From assembly GCA_029861655.1 (NCBI GenBank), contig JAOTZA010000196.1, positions 1 through 6,245 of the forward strand: 6,245 bases of DNA, in the 5' to 3' direction. The stretch's first letter is position 1. Each line of letters begins with the position of its first letter. Shown here in pieces: positions 4,753-6,245 of this stretch. The translations under genes were made by a program, and so were the position numbers. Origin of the DNA: Acidobacteriota bacterium. Lineage in GTDB: Bacteria; Acidobacteriota; Thermoanaerobaculia; Multivoradales; JAHEKO01. The notes under the pieces are model-generated. The model worked only from the letters and a program-made list of their open reading frames with translations, did not search any database and was not told the DNA's origin.

Positions 4753-5930
4753 CGAGCCACCCCTTCTGGATTCGTGGCGTCCCGACCATCCGAGACGGTC
4801 GAGCCCGGAGACGACATCTCGGCCTCGGGCGCGTAGCAGGAACCCTCGCGACGCAAAGGATGCGCGCGACCCTCTAACCGCAGGCCACGGTCGACCGCCT
4901 GCCAGATCGCCCCGGCCACGATCCCGGGATCGACACCCAGGTCCTCGGGGCTCAGAATCTCGGCGGCGACCCGCTCGACCGCGGCGGGCTGGGCGCGACT
5001 CCACTTGAGAGCGGCCTCCAGCCGGGGGATCGACGGCGGCAGCACGTTGAAATCACCGGTGATGAGCACGCTCTTGATGCTCTCGGCACGGACCCCGGCG
5101 TAGATCCTGATCAGTCCTTCGGGGGTCTTGAGGACCGAGCTGCCACGAGCATCACGCTGCGGACTCCGCTGGGAGACCCAGCCGGTGTTGCCATAGCGCT
5201 CGGTGAGAAGGTCCTCGACGCGCTCAGTGTGCTCATCCGGCAAGGGAATCGTCTCCAGTTTGACCTTGAAGAATGTCGCGATCGCCGACGCAAACTGTTG
5301 GCGTACTTCGGGCGCCAGCAGGGGACGGCCGGTTTCGCGCGCGACCGTCGTCACCCGCTCGCCTATCCGGAGCGCCGGTTTATCGAGAAGCTTGGCGCCG
5401 GGAATGCGTAAAACGTCGAGCATCAGCTCGATATCCAGATCGACCAGAACGCTGGTGTGAAACAAAAACCCGCCGTCAGGGTGGAGATACAACCCCATGC
5501 CGGCGATCTTCCGACCCTCGACCTCGAGATCGTTCTTTGAGCGAAATCGGGCCTCGATCCCCAACGCTTCGAGCCCGGCGATCACTCCGCCTGCATGGTC
5601 CCGGAGAGTTTCGCGCGGGCTCTTCTCGGGACACGACCGCCTGACGACCGCAACCCCGAGCTGCGCCGGGCCCATGATGATGGCGCCACCCCCGGTCGGG
5701 CGACGACCGACCTGCACCCCGCGGGCGGCACAGCGATCCAGATCCACTTCGTCCTCGAGACTCTGATAGCGACCAACGAGCGCACAGTGCGGCTGGTAGG
5801 TATAGAGACGGAGGGTCGCCTCCTCGGAGTTCGTGTGGTTACGGCCATAGAGCGCCGTCAGCGCTTCGTCTACCGCCAGACCTCGAGCCGCATCGACGCC
5901 ATCATCGACCAGGTACCTCCAGATCGTCAT
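4749..5930 (-). CDS. Lipoate-protein ligase, fused LplA-LplB type (sLpl(AB)-like)
   Basis: A 393-residue cytoplasmic ligase. Residues about 3-230 form the LplA catalytic domain, beginning WRYLVDDGVDAARGLAVDEAL. It has the lipoate/ATP loop GRRPTGGGA (75-83) and the conserved lysine K141 in NDLEVEGRKIAGMG. Residues about 265-345 match the LplB accessory domain (EGLIRIYAGVRAESIKSVLITGDFNVLPP). Family members activate lipoate or octanoate with ATP and attach it to a lysine of an acceptor protein. In sHdr-containing bacteria the sLpl(AB) type serves the lipoate-binding protein LbpA, and its neighbour genes are lipS1 and lipS2, as here. A tail of about 45 residues after the LplB part looks unconserved. 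The stop codon overlaps the start of the next gene (ATGA), indicating translational coupling. The ribosome site GAGGAGG is 12 bases from the ATG, a little far, and lies in the 20-bp gap behind the upstream gene. Confidence 0.88.
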   Translation of the reverse strand: MTIWRYLVDDGVDAARGLAVDEALTALYGRNHTNSEEATLRLYTYQPHCALVGRYQSLEDEVDLDRCAARGVQVGRRPTGGGAIIMGPAQLGVAVVRRSCPEKSPRETLRDHAGGVIAGLEALGIEARFRSKNDLEVEGRKIAGMGLYLHPDGGFLFHTSVLVDLDIELMLDVLRIPGAKLLDKPALRIGERVTTVARETGRPLLAPEVRQQFASAIATFFKVKLETIPLPDEHTERVEDLLTERYGNTGWVSQRSPQRDARGSSVLKTPEGLIRIYAGVRAESIKSVLITGDFNVLPPSIPRLEAALKWSRAQPAAVERVAAEILSPEDLGVDPGIVAGAIWQAVDRGLRLEGRAHPLRREGSCYAPEAEMSSPGSTVSDGRDATNPEGVAR

Positions 5931-5950
5931 CTAGCTGCTGAACCTCCTCA

Positions 5951-6245
5951 TCAATGCGCCCAGGTCAGCGAGCAACAGTACTCGTAATGCTCCGGCTCCA
6001 AGTCGGACCGCCGGGCGTAGTCGATGATTCCCTCTGCCGGGTAGGCGATGCCGTTGAGCCCATGATCGACAGCCGCCTTGTCCAGGGCCACCTTTATGGC
6101 GCCCATCGGCCGGCCGCACCCCAGATTGACCTGGGTGTCCCGCATCGCCTCGCGCGCGTGAGCGAAAAAGTCGACGACCTCGGCAAGCGGCGGCGGTGCG
6201 AGGTGCCCCATCGGGGTTCCCACCAACGGCGTGAGAACGACCAGG
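5951..6245 (-). CDS. C-terminal part of a radical SAM-like protein, probable LipS1/LipS2 partner
   Basis: The last 97 codons are visible, entering from the right edge and ending in a TGA at 5951-5953. Recognisable stretches are LTPLVGTPMGHLAPPPLAEV, NLGCGRPMGAIKVALDKAA, DHGLNGIAYPAEG and the ending EYCCSL. The LGCGRP-G pattern followed by NGIAYP is typical of the end of biotin-synthase/lipoyl-synthase-like radical SAM barrels, and the cysteine pair in CCSL could be auxiliary-cluster ligands. The CX3CX2C motif would lie outside the window, so radical SAM activity is inferred. It is 20 bp ahead of the lipoate ligase gene and clearly in the same operon. With the radical SAM gene at 3613-4752 it would complete a LipS1/LipS2 pair around the ligase, making this most likely the LipS1 member. 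Confidence 0.65.
   Translation of the reverse strand, partial: LVVLTPLVGTPMGHLAPPPLAEVVDFFAHAREAMRDTQVNLGCGRPMGAIKVALDKAAVDHGLNGIAYPAEGIIDYARRSDLEPEHYEYCCSLTWAH

Noticed and set aside
3433..4836. Long open frame on the + strand (467 codons)
   Set aside because: It lies opposite the radical SAM gene, matches no family I recognise and is Pro/Arg/Ala/Thr-rich as expected from the complement of GC-rich coding DNA.
4753..5004. N-terminal extension of the radical SAM protein
   Set aside because: The region is the out-of-frame end of the ligase gene; the extension is Arg/Gly-rich noise, and the ATGA overlap marks the real start.

Overview
The window is GC-rich bacterial DNA. It is probably from a Gram-negative organism, because the one clearly secreted protein has a short Sec signal peptide with an A-I-A cleavage site and no lipobox. 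I cannot name the taxon. Nearly everything in it concerns sulfur: sulfur-carrier proteins, cysteine synthesis and lipoyl (dithiolane) cofactor assembly. No rRNA, tRNA or CRISPR was seen.

Left part (1-1021): a TusA-type sulfur carrier gene followed by a DsrE_2-type gene runs leftward out of the window. A DUF302 gene diverges to the right. The 118-bp gap between them holds a perfect 8-bp dyad around CCC (TACTATAC-CCC-GTATAGTA). It sits inside the spacer of a good leftward promoter and over the -10 of a weaker rightward one. It looks like an operator of the CsoR/FrmR/CstR repressor family. CstR is known to sense persulfides and to control sulfurtransferase genes.

Middle (1022-2670): a cysteine synthase-TusA fusion gene sits behind what reads as a complete transcription attenuator. 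A promoter overlaps the start region of a 25-codon leader peptide containing Ser-Cys-Ser-Cys-Cys-Cys. An antiterminator strand lies just downstream of the Cys codons, and two intrinsic terminators follow in tandem. Cysteine shortage should stall ribosomes at the Cys run, free the antiterminator strand and let RNA polymerase reach the fusion gene. The arms of the two terminators are cross-complementary, so disabling the first could also disable the second. This is the strongest candidate for a new system in the window.

Convergent gap (2671-2971): contains a cluster of about 30-bp repeats in inverted and direct orientation, plus a second imperfect palindrome. This resembles a REP/MITE-like non-autonomous element.

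Right part (2972-6245, all leftward): the C-terminal end of a radical SAM-like protein, a lipoate-protein ligase with fused LplA and LplB regions, a radical SAM protein with CX3CX2C, and an exported SCP2-like protein. The first three match the LipS1 / sLpl(AB) / LipS2 lipoate assembly route known from archaea and from bacteria with the sulfur-oxidising heterodisulfide-reductase-like (sHdr) system. TusA and DsrE proteins belong to the same sHdr neighbourhoods, so an sHdr cluster with a lipoate-binding protein may lie just outside the window. That last point is inference.
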